Assembly (NCBI GenBank): GCA_015065795.1
Contig: SVPO01000003.1
Location: 1 to 56,088 of the forward strand
Length of the DNA: 56,088 nucleotides
From: Oscillospiraceae bacterium
Lineage (GTDB): Bacteria > Bacillota > Clostridia > Oscillospirales > Acutalibacteraceae
Reading direction: 5' to 3'
Shown here in pieces: positions 43,442 to 52,437 of this stretch. The first letter of the stretch is position 1. Each line of letters begins with the position of its first letter. A program made the position numbers and the translations under genes. The notes below the pieces were generated by a model that ran no database searches, was not told the DNA's origin, and saw only the letters and a list, made by a program, of their open reading frames with translations.

Positions 43442-44545
43442 TCAGTCGAGCACGTAGACCACCACGTTGCGGCGGCCGAAGGCGCGGCACTGAGACTCGG
43501 TCTCGTAGAACAGGTCGACAATAACCTCACCGCGCTTGAGCGCTCCGCCGGTATCAGCGGCGATGGCGTAGCCGTAGGTATACTTGCCGTCTGCAGAGAC
43601 GATGTACAGGCGGGTGCCGTAGGGGATGATCTTGGGATCGACGGCAACACAGCCCACCTCGACCTCGCGACCGGAAGCGGTCAGGGAGCCGGGGGTGTCG
43701 GTATAGGCAGTGCCCTTACCGGTAAGGACCTTGCTGTAATTGACGGTACGGCCATTGGAATCGGTGAAGGTACCGGCAGCATTGCTGGAACTGGCGGTGG
43801 GCTTGGAATTGAGCACACCGGTGGGAGCGGTGACGGTGGTGGTAGTGGGCTTGGCGGTACCAACGTCAATGATCTCGTTGATGGGCTGCTGGATAACGGT
43901 CTCGCTCACGATCTCCTCGGAGACATACAGACCGTTTACATACCTGGTGCGGCTGACGACGGACTTCTTGCCGTCGATGCCGTCGGTGGCGACCTCGGTC
44001 TCTCCGGCGAGGAGGGAGGAAGTCTCACGCTTTACCACCTGATAGGGAATGACCACTTCATTGGTGCTATCGACATACTCAACGCGGTCGATGACGATCT
44101 CCATGTATGCATAGCTTTCCTCGTCAAGGGAGCAGTTGATGATGTCGTCGCCGTCGGGCAGGGCAACGCCTGCGTCGGCGAGAACCTCAGCAACGGTGCC
44201 GCCGGTGACCTCATAGGTGCCGGCAACGCCTGCGTCGGTGATGGTGATATCAAAGGCTCTGAGTATGTGATACTCAGAATGATCTTCGTCGTTGTCTGCT
44301 ACTTCAAAATACTGATCCCCGGAATCCAGAGACAGACCAACCTTGCTGAACAGTTCTTCAGGGTTGCCTCCGCGGGTGGTAACAAATGTCTGCGTTTTGC
44401 CGTCGGCAACGATGCTGACGGTGGACAGGTAGGGGGAGAAGACTAAAACGCAGATAAGGCAGCCGAGGATCAATAACATTCTTGCGCCGAGGCGGCCGCT
44501 CACGAAACGTGCGGCACGAACGGCAGCGTTTGTTATCTTACTCAA
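43442..44545 (-). CDS. Cell-wall protein with DUF348, G5 and 3D domains (YabE/Rpf-like)
   Basis: 367 residues with a TTG start at 44545, nine bases after AGGAG. A membrane anchor lies at about 22-42. DUF348 repeats follow (GKTQTFVTTRGGNPEELFSKV; TYEVTGGTVAEVLADAGVAL), then a G5 domain (EIVIDRVEYVDSTNEVVIPY through GKKSVVSRTRYVNG, about 148-200), a Thr/Ser-rich linker and a C-terminal 3D domain (about 270-367). This holds the three Asp that name it (VAVDPKIIPYGTRLYI, AADTGGALK, VIVDLFY). Such proteins cleave peptidoglycan glycan strands during growth or spore revival. A long structured leader precedes it. Confidence 0.92.
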   Translation of the reverse strand: MSKITNAAVRAARFVSGRLGARMLLILGCLICVLVFSPYLSTVSIVADGKTQTFVTTRGGNPEELFSKVGLSLDSGDQYFEVADNDEDHSEYHILRAFDITITDAGVAGTYEVTGGTVAEVLADAGVALPDGDDIINCSLDEESYAYMEIVIDRVEYVDSTNEVVIPYQVVKRETSSLLAGETEVATDGIDGKKSVVSRTRYVNGLYVSEEIVSETVIQQPINEIIDVGTAKPTTTTVTAPTGVLNSKPTASSSNAAGTFTDSNGRTVNYSKVLTGKGTAYTDTPGSLTASGREVEVGCVAVDPKIIPYGTRLYIVSADGKYTYGYAIAADTGGALKRGEVIVDLFYETESQCRAFGRRNVVVYVLD

Positions 44546-44559
44546 TACTATTATCTCCT

Positions 44560-44720
44560 AACCTTCATAAACCTTCTGTATACGCTTATGCAGCTCCGAC
44601 CGTATCCCATGGTCGGATGCAGGGCTCATATCACGCCCTGTGACCTGACTCGTTCCGGTCGGAAACCGCCTGAGCAGCCGACCCGGTCAATGGTCATGGA
44701 TACCCCTTTTCAAGTATCGT
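44560..44720 (-). promoter_or_regulatory. Structured 5' leader of the G5/3D gene
   Basis: Between the promoter and the start lie about 170 bases with three hairpins: 44678-44686 with 44655-44662 (CCGACCCGG/CCGGTCGG, one bulge), CAGGGC/GCCCTG (44635-44640 with 44620-44625) and CCGACC/GGTCGG (44611-44616 with 44596-44601). The loop of the last one (44602-44610) is complementary, with one bulge, to 44696-44703 near the 5' end, allowing a pseudoknot. A riboswitch or attenuator is likely; I could not match it to a named class. Confidence 0.6.
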
Positions 44721-44724
44721 GGGT

Positions 44725-44753
44725 ATTATAAACGACTCCTTTGGATGTGTCAA
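44725..44753 (-). promoter_or_regulatory. Consensus sigma-A promoter of the G5/3D gene
   Basis: TTGACA, 17-base spacer, TATAAT on the minus strand: exact consensus. Upstream of it, 44754-44992 shows nothing I recognise. Confidence 0.88.
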
Positions 44754-44992
44754 ATAACTGAGGGCACACAATTCTGTGCAACATTCACAATAAACGTCGC
44801 TTTGCCGCACCGCATGAAAATTGGGCACCCCCGAAAAACCTAATTATACTGCGAACTTAACGAGGCGACTTTTGCAACTTGGTTTAAAATACCCTTTCGA
44901 ATCTGTGCAAATTGGCAGAATCGAGCTGTTACAAACCTGTAATAAATCGATTTCCGTATCCCGAACAGGCGAAAACACGCATGGTTATGCGA

Positions 44993-45022
44993 AAAACTGC
45001 CGCCGGGACAAGCCGGCGGCAG
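44993..45022 (-). terminator. Intrinsic terminator of the 45378 gene
   Basis: TGCCGCCGGC arm pairs with CCCGGCGGCA across a short loop, then GTTTTT on the minus strand, about 70 bases past the stop. Confidence 0.8.
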
Positions 45023-45093
45023 AGCAGTTTTGTATCATATTAACACTGCGCAGCAACGCGATTACGGTTGTGCTCAGCAGCGAACAGCGATGA

Positions 45094-45378
45094 TCACTGG
45101 GCGTCTGCAGTGGAGGCGGGTTCAGAGACATCTCCGCCGCTGGTAATCATGGCGTCGTTGGGGATGGAATCCATCTCCACGGTGGCGTCATCTTCGAAAA
45201 TCAGGCCGTCGTCGCCCTGATTCACAGAGGGGACCTCGGTGCCGTAGCCGGACAGATCGGACTGGGTGTCCTCCTCAACGGTCTTTTCGGTTCTGAGAAT
45301 ACATACCACTGCCAGAATGACCGCCAGAATTGCCATCAGGACAAGTGCCACACGGGTGGTGCTGTTTTTGTTGTTCAT
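45094..45378 (-). CDS. Small membrane-anchored acidic protein
   Basis: 94 residues from the ATG at 45378, preceded by AAAGGAG; the longer open frame upstream is not supported. One N-terminal helix (about 9-27, VALVLMAILAVILAVVCIL) then an acidic tail outside (EEDTQSDLSGYGTEVPS, FEDDATVEMDS). Similar in layout to the 40768 protein. Function unknown. Confidence 0.65.
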   Translation of the reverse strand: MNNKNSTTRVALVLMAILAVILAVVCILRTEKTVEEDTQSDLSGYGTEVPSVNQGDDGLIFEDDATVEMDSIPNDAMITSGGDVSEPASTADAQ

Positions 45379-45540
45379 TTTGTTCTCCTTTCGCCGCACG
45401 GTAATAATTCCCGTCGCGGATTGAATGATTATATATTGTAATATTACTATATATAATAGCTTCCAGATCGAAGTGTCATATTCTGTATCCGCAGGAAACG
45501 GAGACACAATACCTTGCCCATGCCCCGCCGGGCACATCCA

Positions 45541-46074
45541 TTACATAAACCGGTTGGCGGATCGGATGGTGGCTTCGATCTCGGCTTCGCGCAGATTCAG
45601 CTTGCTGATCTCCTCGTTGAGGTGCTCGCACTGCTTGCGGTAGTGAGCCAGACGGCCGGTCTGGTTCTTCTTGTCGTTGTTTTCGTGCATATACTCGCTC
45701 CACGCGCGCACTGCCAGAATCACGCCGATGAGCAGCAGAAAGGCACTCAGTCCCAGTCTGCCGCAGGAACCGCACAGGCTGATTCCGCTCACCGAAAACA
45801 GCAGTCCGAATATCATCGCCACAGCGGCACCGATCAGCCACGCCTGCACACTCTTGCTGCCCACCTTGGGCTGCTCTCTGGAGCAGTCGGCGAGCTGACG
45901 GGTGTACATGGTCAGACGCTCCTGCATCACGCGGCGCTTGCTGCGGATCTCCTCCTGCTCGGCGTGCAGCTCCATAAGCAGCGAGGAATCGCCCCTGCGC
46001 GCGCGGGCAAAATCGCCGCCGCTCTCGAAGGGGCTCATGCATATCATCTTGTAAGCAATCATATCTCTTTTCAT
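45541..46074 (-). CDS. Coiled-coil protein with two membrane helices
   Basis: 177 residues from the ATG at 46074. A helical segment (LMELHAEQEEIRSKRRVMQERLTMYTRQLAD, shortened here; about 33-63) looks like a coiled coil. It is followed by two membrane helices (about 80-100 and 108-124) and another coiled-coil-like tail (AHYRKQCEHLNEEISKLNLR). No family recognised; the hairpin of helices between coiled coils suggests a membrane-bound scaffold. The ribosome site (GAAAG) is weak. Confidence 0.6.
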   Translation of the reverse strand: MKRDMIAYKMICMSPFESGGDFARARRGDSSLLMELHAEQEEIRSKRRVMQERLTMYTRQLADCSREQPKVGSKSVQAWLIGAAVAMIFGLLFSVSGISLCGSCGRLGLSAFLLLIGVILAVRAWSEYMHENNDKKNQTGRLAHYRKQCEHLNEEISKLNLREAEIEATIRSANRFM

Positions 46075-46206
46075 ATTTCTTTCATCCCCGTGCCCACACA
46101 AGGGCATCAATCGCGGTTTCATATCCAAAGAACCGCACAATCATCCGTTTTCCCACTCCTGAGAGAATTTTGTAATAAACCATATCTGTTGCTCGATATC
46201 TTACAG

Positions 46207-47163
46207 TTATATGGTAGTCACAATAAATGTGCTCTTTCCGGTGACGCTGACCCTGCCTGTTCCGGCGCTGATGAACAGCGATTCGCCCTTGGCTGCGGTC
46301 ATGGTCTCCTCGCCGGTCATAAAGACCGCCTTGCCATCCAGCATGATCACCGAGGCAAAAGATTCCTTTCCCACCTCAAAGCTTGTGGGCATGAAGGTCT
46401 CCATCACCACGCTGCGGAAGTAGTCGCACTCGCCCAGCACGGTCTCGGTGCGCGATTCCACCTCACGAGGGCCAACCAGCGGTCCCGGGGGATTGTCGGT
46501 GGGCACGGTGATGGCGACGTCGATGGCGCGGTCGATGCGCAGGGGACGGGGCTGACCGTCCTCATCCACGCGGCCGTGGTCGTATATTCTGTAGGCGGTG
46601 GTGGAGTTCTGCTCGATCTCCGCCAGCAGCACGCCCTTGCCGATGGAATGGATGGTACCTGCCTCGATGAAGAACACGTCGCCAGCCTTGACCTTGTATC
46701 TCTGCAGGCTGTCAAGGAAGGTGCCGTCCTGTATGGCGCGGCGGAACTGATCCTGATTCAGCTCCTCGCTGAGTCCGCACACCACCTCGGCGTCCGGCTC
46801 GGCGTCGATGACGTACCACAACTCGGTCTTTCCCTGCTTGTCGGGGGTGTCGGCTGCATACTCGTCGTCGGGATGCACCTGTATGGACAGATCGTCGCAG
46901 GCGTGGATCAGCTTGACCATCAGCGGAAAGCGTCCGAACTTCTTTGCGTGGGTACCCATGAAATCTGTATGCTTGGTGAGCACCTCGGGCAGGCTCTTGC
47001 CGTCGTACACGCCGCCGTCAACGCGGCTGCGGTGGTCGGGATGGCAGGAGAGCATCCACAGCTCACCCACCTTGTCCGAATCACCCGGCGCGTCGAATTC
47101 ATCCACCAGCCGGGAGCCGCCCCAGATGTAATCCTTTGGGATGGGCTTCAGTTTAAGAAGCAT
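46207..47163 (-). CDS. manA: Mannose-6-phosphate isomerase, class I
   Basis: 318 residues, the short Firmicutes form. Zinc ligands and active-site residues are present: IQVHPDDEYA (Gln, His, about 94-103), KTELWYVI (Glu, about 111-118) and EAGTIHSIG (His, about 168-176). DHGRVDEDGQPRPLRI is the conserved substrate loop. It converts mannose-6-phosphate and fructose-6-phosphate. AAAGGAGGG stands before the ATG, 31 bases after the dnaJ stop, so it may be read from the dnaJ promoter. Confidence 0.95.
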   Translation of the reverse strand: MLLKLKPIPKDYIWGGSRLVDEFDAPGDSDKVGELWMLSCHPDHRSRVDGGVYDGKSLPEVLTKHTDFMGTHAKKFGRFPLMVKLIHACDDLSIQVHPDDEYAADTPDKQGKTELWYVIDAEPDAEVVCGLSEELNQDQFRRAIQDGTFLDSLQRYKVKAGDVFFIEAGTIHSIGKGVLLAEIEQNSTTAYRIYDHGRVDEDGQPRPLRIDRAIDVAITVPTDNPPGPLVGPREVESRTETVLGECDYFRSVVMETFMPTSFEVGKESFASVIMLDGKAVFMTGEETMTAAKGESLFISAGTGRVSVTGKSTFIVTTI

Positions 47164-47194
47164 GATGATCCCTCCTTTGTAAGCGGATCATTTA

Positions 47195-48316
47195 TCAAAG
47201 ATCGAAAAATCCCTTCTTGGCTGTCTGCTTGGGCATGGCAGCGTCCATGTCGCGGATGAGCTGCTTCTGTTTTTCGTTCAGCGAACGGGGGATGGTGACG
47301 TTGAAGTGGATGATCTGGTCGCCGCGTCCACGGCTGCCCAGACGCTGGATACCCTCGGAGCGGAGTGTGTGGCGGTCGCCCGGCTGAGTGCCGGCAGCCA
47401 CCTTGACCTTTTTGGTGCCGTCCAGAGTCATGACGTCGATCTCCGCGCCCAGCGCCGCCTGCGCAAAGGTCAGGGGCACCTCGCAGTGCACGTCAAAGCC
47501 GTCGCGCTCAAAGAAATGATGGGGACGCACGTCCACTTCCACGATCAGATCGCCGGCAGGACCGTTGTTCAGACCCACATCGCCCTCGCCGCGCACCTTG
47601 ATCATCTGCGCTTCGTCGATGCCGGCAGGGAACTCCACGGTGTAGGATTTCTTGACGCCCACACGTCCCACGCCCTTGCACTTGGAGCACTTGTGCTCGA
47701 TGATCTTGCCGGTACCGCGGCAGGTGTCGCACTCGTGCTGGGTCTGCATCACACCGAAGGGTGTGCGCTGCTGGCTCTTGACGTAGCCTGCGCCGCCGCA
47801 GGTGGGACAGCTCTTGGGTGAGGAACCGGGCTGTGCGCCGGAGCCTTTACATTCGCTGCAGTTTTCCACATGGCGGTACCTGACCTCCTGCTTGCAGCCC
47901 TTTGCCGCGTCCTCAAAGGAGAGCACCACGGTCTGGTGCACGTCCTTGCCCCGACGGGGAGCGTTGGAGGAACGTGTGGCACCGCCGCCGAAGCCGCCGC
48001 CGAAAAAGCTGCCCAGAATGTCGCCCAGGTCGAAGCCGTCAAAGCCGCCGAAGCCGCCAAAACCGCTGCCTGCGCCGTAATTGGGATCAACACCGGCGTG
48101 ACCGAACTGGTCGTAACGGGCGCGCTTTTCCTTGTCGGACAGCACCTCGTATGCCTCGTTGACCTCCTTGAACTTAGCCTCCGCCTCCTTGTCGTTGGGA
48201 TGGAGGTCGGGGTGATATTTCTTCGCCGCAGTACGGTAGGCGCGCTTTATCTCATCCTCGCTTGCGCCCTTGTCCACGCCGATGACTTCGTAATAATCTC
48301 GTTTCTTTTCGTCCAC
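47195..48316 (-). CDS. dnaJ: Chaperone protein DnaJ
   Basis: 373 residues from a GTG start with GAGG eight bases before it. J-domain (about 6-70) with HPD at 35-37, Gly/Phe-rich region ([16 protein letters not shown]), four zinc-finger repeats ([32 protein letters not shown]; about 145-210) and C-terminal substrate domains. It delivers unfolded proteins to DnaK and stimulates its ATPase. dnaK and grpE are not adjacent, which is unusual, and no CIRCE repeat is seen in the leader. Confidence 0.97.
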   Translation of the reverse strand: MDEKKRDYYEVIGVDKGASEDEIKRAYRTAAKKYHPDLHPNDKEAEAKFKEVNEAYEVLSDKEKRARYDQFGHAGVDPNYGAGSGFGGFGGFDGFDLGDILGSFFGGGFGGGATRSSNAPRRGKDVHQTVVLSFEDAAKGCKQEVRYRHVENCSECKGSGAQPGSSPKSCPTCGGAGYVKSQQRTPFGVMQTQHECDTCRGTGKIIEHKCSKCKGVGRVGVKKSYTVEFPAGIDEAQMIKVRGEGDVGLNNGPAGDLIVEVDVRPHHFFERDGFDVHCEVPLTFAQAALGAEIDVMTLDGTKKVKVAAGTQPGDRHTLRSEGIQRLGSRGRGDQIIHFNVTIPRSLNEKQKQLIRDMDAAMPKQTAKKGFFDL

Positions 48317-48389
48317 TGTGATACCTCGTTCTGAATGATATTGCTCAGACCGGCGGAAAGAACAGATCCGGTCGGCCTGCTAATAGAAT

Positions 48390-48418
48390 ATTATAACATA
48401 AGTATGGGGGTAATTCAA
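48390..48418 (-). promoter_or_regulatory. Sigma-A promoter of dnaJ
   Basis: TTGAAT, 17-base spacer, TATAAT on the minus strand, touching the end of the TIR gene. The leader of about 75 bases includes a GACCGG/CCGGTC inverted repeat. Confidence 0.7.
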
Positions 48419-48421
48419 TAT

Positions 48422-49831
48422 TCACTCCATGAAGGCAGTAATCATTCCGACAGTCGCCAGAACAACTAACACCGCCGACACAACGCATACGGTAATCGTG
48501 GCGGCTTTCGAATTACCCGGGTGACCTTCAGGGGGCGCATTGTCCTTTGCGATTTTCATCAGAAACAGCGCCAGCCACGGGAAGCAGATGAGTTTTGAGA
48601 TAAAGCATGCTACTGTGCATAGAATCCAGTTTCCGCCAAACTCACAATACTGCCAATATCCTATACGAACGGATGCCAGCACGCCGCATATCACCAAAGT
48701 AAGTATACCGATTCGAGTATAGCGACGTAATGTACTTCGCGGGGTTAATCTCCCTTTAATACTACTTGATACTGCAGCATGACCTGCCGCTACAACGGCA
48801 AAATCACGCGCCATTGCGAAGAAACAGGTTTGGAAACTGATAATTGTGGAAAACCTCGCAACAAAGTCTCCGCCAATTGATGAAACTATCCATTGTATAC
48901 CAGTTGCAATAAGGCTGATATATGTAAGTGATTTGTATATCTTGTTTTTTGAGGATGAATTTAATTTAGTCGTAAAAGCATAAATAACAGGGCTTAGTCG
49001 GAGCAGCGCATATACTGTACACACCAAAAGACCACTTCTTGCGTTTAAGCCATCCAGCCTAAACACTTCCATAATCGATTTCCATGGAAAATGCCATCCG
49101 CCGCTATAGGCGAGATCAAGACGCATCGCCGTAATCGCACTTCCAGATTCCATTTCGAATTCGAGTAGCGGGATCATTCCTTCTAATAAATCAAATAACA
49201 ATCCCGGCAGCAACAGATATATCCCGACAAGAATCCAGAGCATTGCCCAGCCCTTCTTCCCCAGAGAGAACCCTCTCTCCAGCAGCGGACTGTATACAGC
49301 CTCCGCCTTCGGAGCTGTCGGAGCAGCCATAGCCGCCGCAGCCGCCGGAGCAGACTGAGCGGTCTCCACGCTGTCCATCACCGGCTGAGCCTTGGGTTCG
49401 CCGCCGCATTCCGCCAGCGCCTCTCTCAGCTTGTACTTCCGCTCCCAGTCGGCAAGCTCGCCCCACATGACGCGCTGGTTGATGGCAAAGGTAGCGCGCA
49501 GGGCTGCATCCAGCTCGCCTGCCGGGATGTCCTCAAGATAGACGATGATCATCTTCTTGCGCAGGGCGATGGCATAGGCGCACTCGTCGATGACCTCCTC
49601 GCGCTTGATGCCGTTTCTGGTGGCGAACACCACAAAGGCAGAGCACTTTTCAATGTGTTCGTTGATAACCGCCTTGTAGCGTCGGGCAATCTCGATGCCC
49701 TGATCGTACCAGATGCGGAAGCCGTCGTTATTCAGGGCGCTGATTATCTCGTACACCCTGTCGCTGTCCATGTGGGCATAGCTGATAAAGGCGTAGGGCT
49801 GTTTTCCCTCGTAGGCCCGGAATCGCTCCAT
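48422..49831 (-). CDS. TIR-domain protein fused to a multi-pass membrane domain
   Basis: 469 residues. The TIR domain spans about 10-130: YAFISYAHMDSDRVYEII (box 1), FRIWYDQGIEIARRYK (BB loop), and REEVIDECAYAIALRKKMI, where Glu83 occupies the position of the catalytic Glu of NAD-cleaving TIR enzymes. An Ala/Pro-rich linker follows, then about seven membrane helices (from about 193 to 466). The last part (SKLICFPWLALFLMKIAKDN) is shared with the neighbouring TIR-less gene. It may be an NADase or a scaffold; the membrane part could be effector or sensor. No classic antiphage partner is adjacent. Confidence 0.85.
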   Translation of the reverse strand: MERFRAYEGKQPYAFISYAHMDSDRVYEIISALNNDGFRIWYDQGIEIARRYKAVINEHIEKCSAFVVFATRNGIKREEVIDECAYAIALRKKMIIVYLEDIPAGELDAALRATFAINQRVMWGELADWERKYKLREALAECGGEPKAQPVMDSVETAQSAPAAAAAMAAPTAPKAEAVYSPLLERGFSLGKKGWAMLWILVGIYLLLPGLLFDLLEGMIPLLEFEMESGSAITAMRLDLAYSGGWHFPWKSIMEVFRLDGLNARSGLLVCTVYALLRLSPVIYAFTTKLNSSSKNKIYKSLTYISLIATGIQWIVSSIGGDFVARFSTIISFQTCFFAMARDFAVVAAGHAAVSSSIKGRLTPRSTLRRYTRIGILTLVICGVLASVRIGYWQYCEFGGNWILCTVACFISKLICFPWLALFLMKIAKDNAPPEGHPGNSKAATITVCVVSAVLVVLATVGMITAFME

Positions 49832-49918
49832 TGATGTTATCCACCTTTCAAATTTCTGTTTGGGATGCCTTACCGGATTTCAGCGTAATTCTGTCTGCCT
49901 TCAGAGAAATCTCCGTAA

Positions 49919-50977
49919 TTACCGTCCATTGGTAATCACGGCATAAATCAGGAAGAATACCTCAAAGGCAATTATGGCTATCGCGGTGGTCGTCACCGCT
50001 TTGGAGCTCTGACGGTTGATCCTGTGAATGGCGTAGTAGGTCTTTTTATCCTCGACGGTGCTTTTGCTGGTGTCGTTTTCACGGGCGATATTTATCAGGA
50101 AGATCGCCAGCCAGGGGAAGCAGATGAGCCTGCTGATCATAACGAAAAGGAACGCACCGACGCCTGAATCGATTCCATGTCCATGGTAAACGGAATTGCC
50201 CGTAGCCAGCGCCACCGCAAGCGCACTGATAACCAGAGCCGCAATACCAAAGCGTCTGCATTTTGCCGCGGTCATTCTGATAAGAACCGTGTTTCCGAAG
50301 CAGTTCTTTACGGCGGCGGTGCCTGCAGCGGCGTAGACATTCCTGGCGATAAACCAGATAGAATAGTGGATGTTATTCCCGATATAACCGCTCCTGTTAT
50401 ATTCATACAATTCCACACCGATGCCGACGATCCAGTATACCGAGAGCACGAAAATACTCAGACCGTTCAGGAAGCTGTACAGGTTTTTCTTTGCCTGGGT
50501 GTTCATTCCGGAAGCAAAGGCAAAGGTGAAGGGAAGCACCTTGAAGAAGGTTGTTACAAGCAGTGCGATGATGGTGATCAGACCCATTGTGCTTCCGTCG
50601 GGGCTTCCTACATGGAACAGTCTGTAAGCCTCCATCAAAAAGCCTGCGCCGCCGCTGTACATGACATCATGCAGACCGACGCGTGCTATGATGCCGTCAA
50701 CCTGACCGGCTAACCAGAACTGCTTGGTGCAGGCATAATAACAGGCCACCACAGGCAGCAGAAGCAGCAGCGATCCGATGAACAGCAGTGTGCGGTTCTT
50801 GCCGCCCAGTCTGAAATCCCTTTTGATCACGGCCGCAGCAGCAGTATCGGCGACGGTCTCGGCAGCGGTTTCAGTGGCGTTCTCGGCGACGGTTTCGGCG
50901 ACGGTCTCAGTGCCGGTCTCGGCAGCGGACTCGGTGATGGACTCGGCGACGGTCAGGTTATCGTTTCTCTGATCCAT
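49919..50977 (-). CDS. Membrane protein, TIR-less paralogue of the 48422 product
   Basis: 352 residues from the ATG at 50977, where AAAGGTGG is well placed. The N-terminal 60 residues are an acidic repeat of four-residue units (ETVAE, ETAAE and similar), encoded by degenerate 12-base repeats. Then a membrane domain of about seven helices contains MYSGGAGFLMEAYRLFHVG and SRLICFPWLAIFLINIAREN; the same elements occur in the TIR protein downstream (AYSGGWHFPWKSIMEVF; SKLICFPWLALFLMKIAK). The two genes are 87 bases apart and probably co-transcribed. They could form a hetero-oligomer. Confidence 0.75.
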   Translation of the reverse strand: MDQRNDNLTVAESITESAAETGTETVAETVAENATETAAETVADTAAAAVIKRDFRLGGKNRTLLFIGSLLLLLPVVACYYACTKQFWLAGQVDGIIARVGLHDVMYSGGAGFLMEAYRLFHVGSPDGSTMGLITIIALLVTTFFKVLPFTFAFASGMNTQAKKNLYSFLNGLSIFVLSVYWIVGIGVELYEYNRSGYIGNNIHYSIWFIARNVYAAAGTAAVKNCFGNTVLIRMTAAKCRRFGIAALVISALAVALATGNSVYHGHGIDSGVGAFLFVMISRLICFPWLAIFLINIARENDTSKSTVEDKKTYYAIHRINRQSSKAVTTTAIAIIAFEVFFLIYAVITNGR

Positions 50978-51037
50978 TGTTGAACCACCTTTCAATATTC
51001 CTGATTACTGAATTTCGTTCGACGTGATGAACCTGCT

Positions 51038-52286
51038 TTACTTGCTCTCGCACACCGCGTTGTGCATCTGCTCGATGAACATGGACCAGCGCTGGCATTC
51101 CACGCCGCGGTCAGGCTCGAAGGAATAGAACTCGCCCTTGTAGTAGAATTCGATGGACTTGCCCTGCGAGAACGCCACGGCGGTCAGGTGGGAGATGGGG
51201 ATGCGCAGCTCGAAGGGCTGGCCGTCCTTTTCGCCGATGTAGCTGAAGCCCTCCGCGTTGGCGCGGATGGTGCCCTTGCCCATGGGCTTGAGCCACTTGT
51301 TCTTTCTGGTCATCAGCAGGGTGGCGGTGTCGGTCATGTATGTATCGGGCTGCTCGGCGATGAGCCTGCGGATGTGCTCCACCTGCAGCTCGTACCAGTC
51401 GCCGATGCTCCCGGGAATGACGCAGCTGTCGTCCAGAGGTACGAGGTCGTAATACTCGTTGAGGCGCGCGCCGTTGCCGCATTCCTCACAGCGGATGACG
51501 TCCTTTTTGGTGGTCATGCGATGCTCCGCGCCGCACTTGGGGCAGAGGAACAGCACGTCGTGCAGACCCTCAGCCATCTTCTTGCCCTTGTAGGCAACGC
51601 GATGCTCCTTCTGCCACGCTGCTTCATCTGTTTTCAGTTCTTTGACCATGAGTTCATAAATCTCATCATCGGTCATTTCACTCATTTGCTCAGGGGTGAG
51701 GATCAATTTCACATGGGTGTCGATGCGGCCCTTTCGCAGGTTGGACGCCCATTTGGGCCATGTCATGTAGGCACCGTAGTGGTGGATGCCCACAACGGGC
51801 AGCTTCAGATGGCGCAGCAGCTTGACGGTGGACTTCTCAAAGGTCTCGCTAACGCCGCCGGGCGCCATGCGTCCCTCGGGGAACAGCATGATGTTGCCGC
51901 CGATCTTTGCCGTGGCAAGCATACTCTTGACCGCAGCCACGTCGGGGCAGAACTGATCCTTTGGGATGGCTCCCATCTTTCTGAGCAGGAACCAGGGACG
52001 GCACGGAATAATAGAACCGCGAGATGACCGCGTTCAGCCGATGGGGGCGCATGGCAAGACCCACCAGGATCCAGTCGATTCGGGTGATGTGATTGCTCAG
52101 CACGATGAAGGGCGGCTGGTATCCTTCCATGCCCTCACGGGTGATGGTCTGGCGGTACTTCTTGCCGTGGGTGCGGTTGAGTATCGCCAGCGCGGGTCCG
52201 TACAGCACCTTGCTGGGCAGGCGCACGTCGGACTTCTTTTTGGTTTTGGATTTCTTTGTGGCTTTCTTTTCCGCGGCTTCGCTCAT
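51038..52286 (-). pseudogene. Frameshifted 1-acyl-glycerol-3-phosphate acyltransferase-like gene with zinc ribbon
   Basis: Two adjoining frames make one PlsC-type protein of about 415 residues. From 52286 the first frame holds FIVLSNHITRIDWILVG with the H-x4-D motif (NHITRID) and ends usefully at VISRFYYSVPS. An extra base in the GGG at 51995-51997 shifts the frame, which continues WFLLRKMGAIPKDQFCPD, then MLFPEGRMAPGG (acyltransferase motif III), IHHYGAYMTWPKW, and a zinc ribbon (CPKCGAEH...CEECGNG). All motifs remain, so this is either a very recent mutation or a sequencing error at a short homopolymer. The family makes phosphatidic acid from lysophosphatidic acid. Confidence 0.8.
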
Positions 52287-52327
52287 GGTCAGCAATCCTC
52301 TTTTCGTGTCTATACTTTTTCGATTAT

Positions 52328-52356
52328 ATTATATATCATAGCAGGTGATTATGCAA
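52328..52356 (-). promoter_or_regulatory. Sigma-A promoter of the acyltransferase gene
   Basis: TTGCAT, 17-base spacer, TATAAT on the minus strand, about 40 bases before the 52286 start. Confidence 0.7.
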
Positions 52357-52377
52357 ATCCGTTTTCCGCGCCGCCTC

Positions 52378-52406
52378 TTGACATCGGAGGGATTTTCCGA
52401 TAGAGT
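52378..52406 (+). promoter_or_regulatory. Sigma-A promoter of the GreA-family gene
   Basis: TTGACA, 17-base spacer, TAGAGT, 31 bases before the start at 52438. Confidence 0.7.
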
Positions 52407-52437
52407 AGACATTGCACCACCCAACGGAGGTTTTGAA

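Noticed and set aside
44560..44720. Firm call of a c-di-AMP (ydaO-yuaA) riboswitch
   Set aside because: Gene context fits, but the conserved core sequences of that class could not be found by eye.
44821..45093. 90-codon plus-strand open frame
   Set aside because: It runs through a clear terminator hairpin, has a TTG start, no ribosome site and no recognisable domain.
45476..46042. 188-codon minus-strand frame overlapping the coiled-coil gene
   Set aside because: Arg-rich shadow translation without a start signal; the other frame shows membrane helices and coiled coils.
48317..48389. CIRCE operator of dnaJ
   Set aside because: The inverted repeat present (GACCGG/CCGGTC) does not match the TTAGCACTC-N9-GAGTGCTAA operator.
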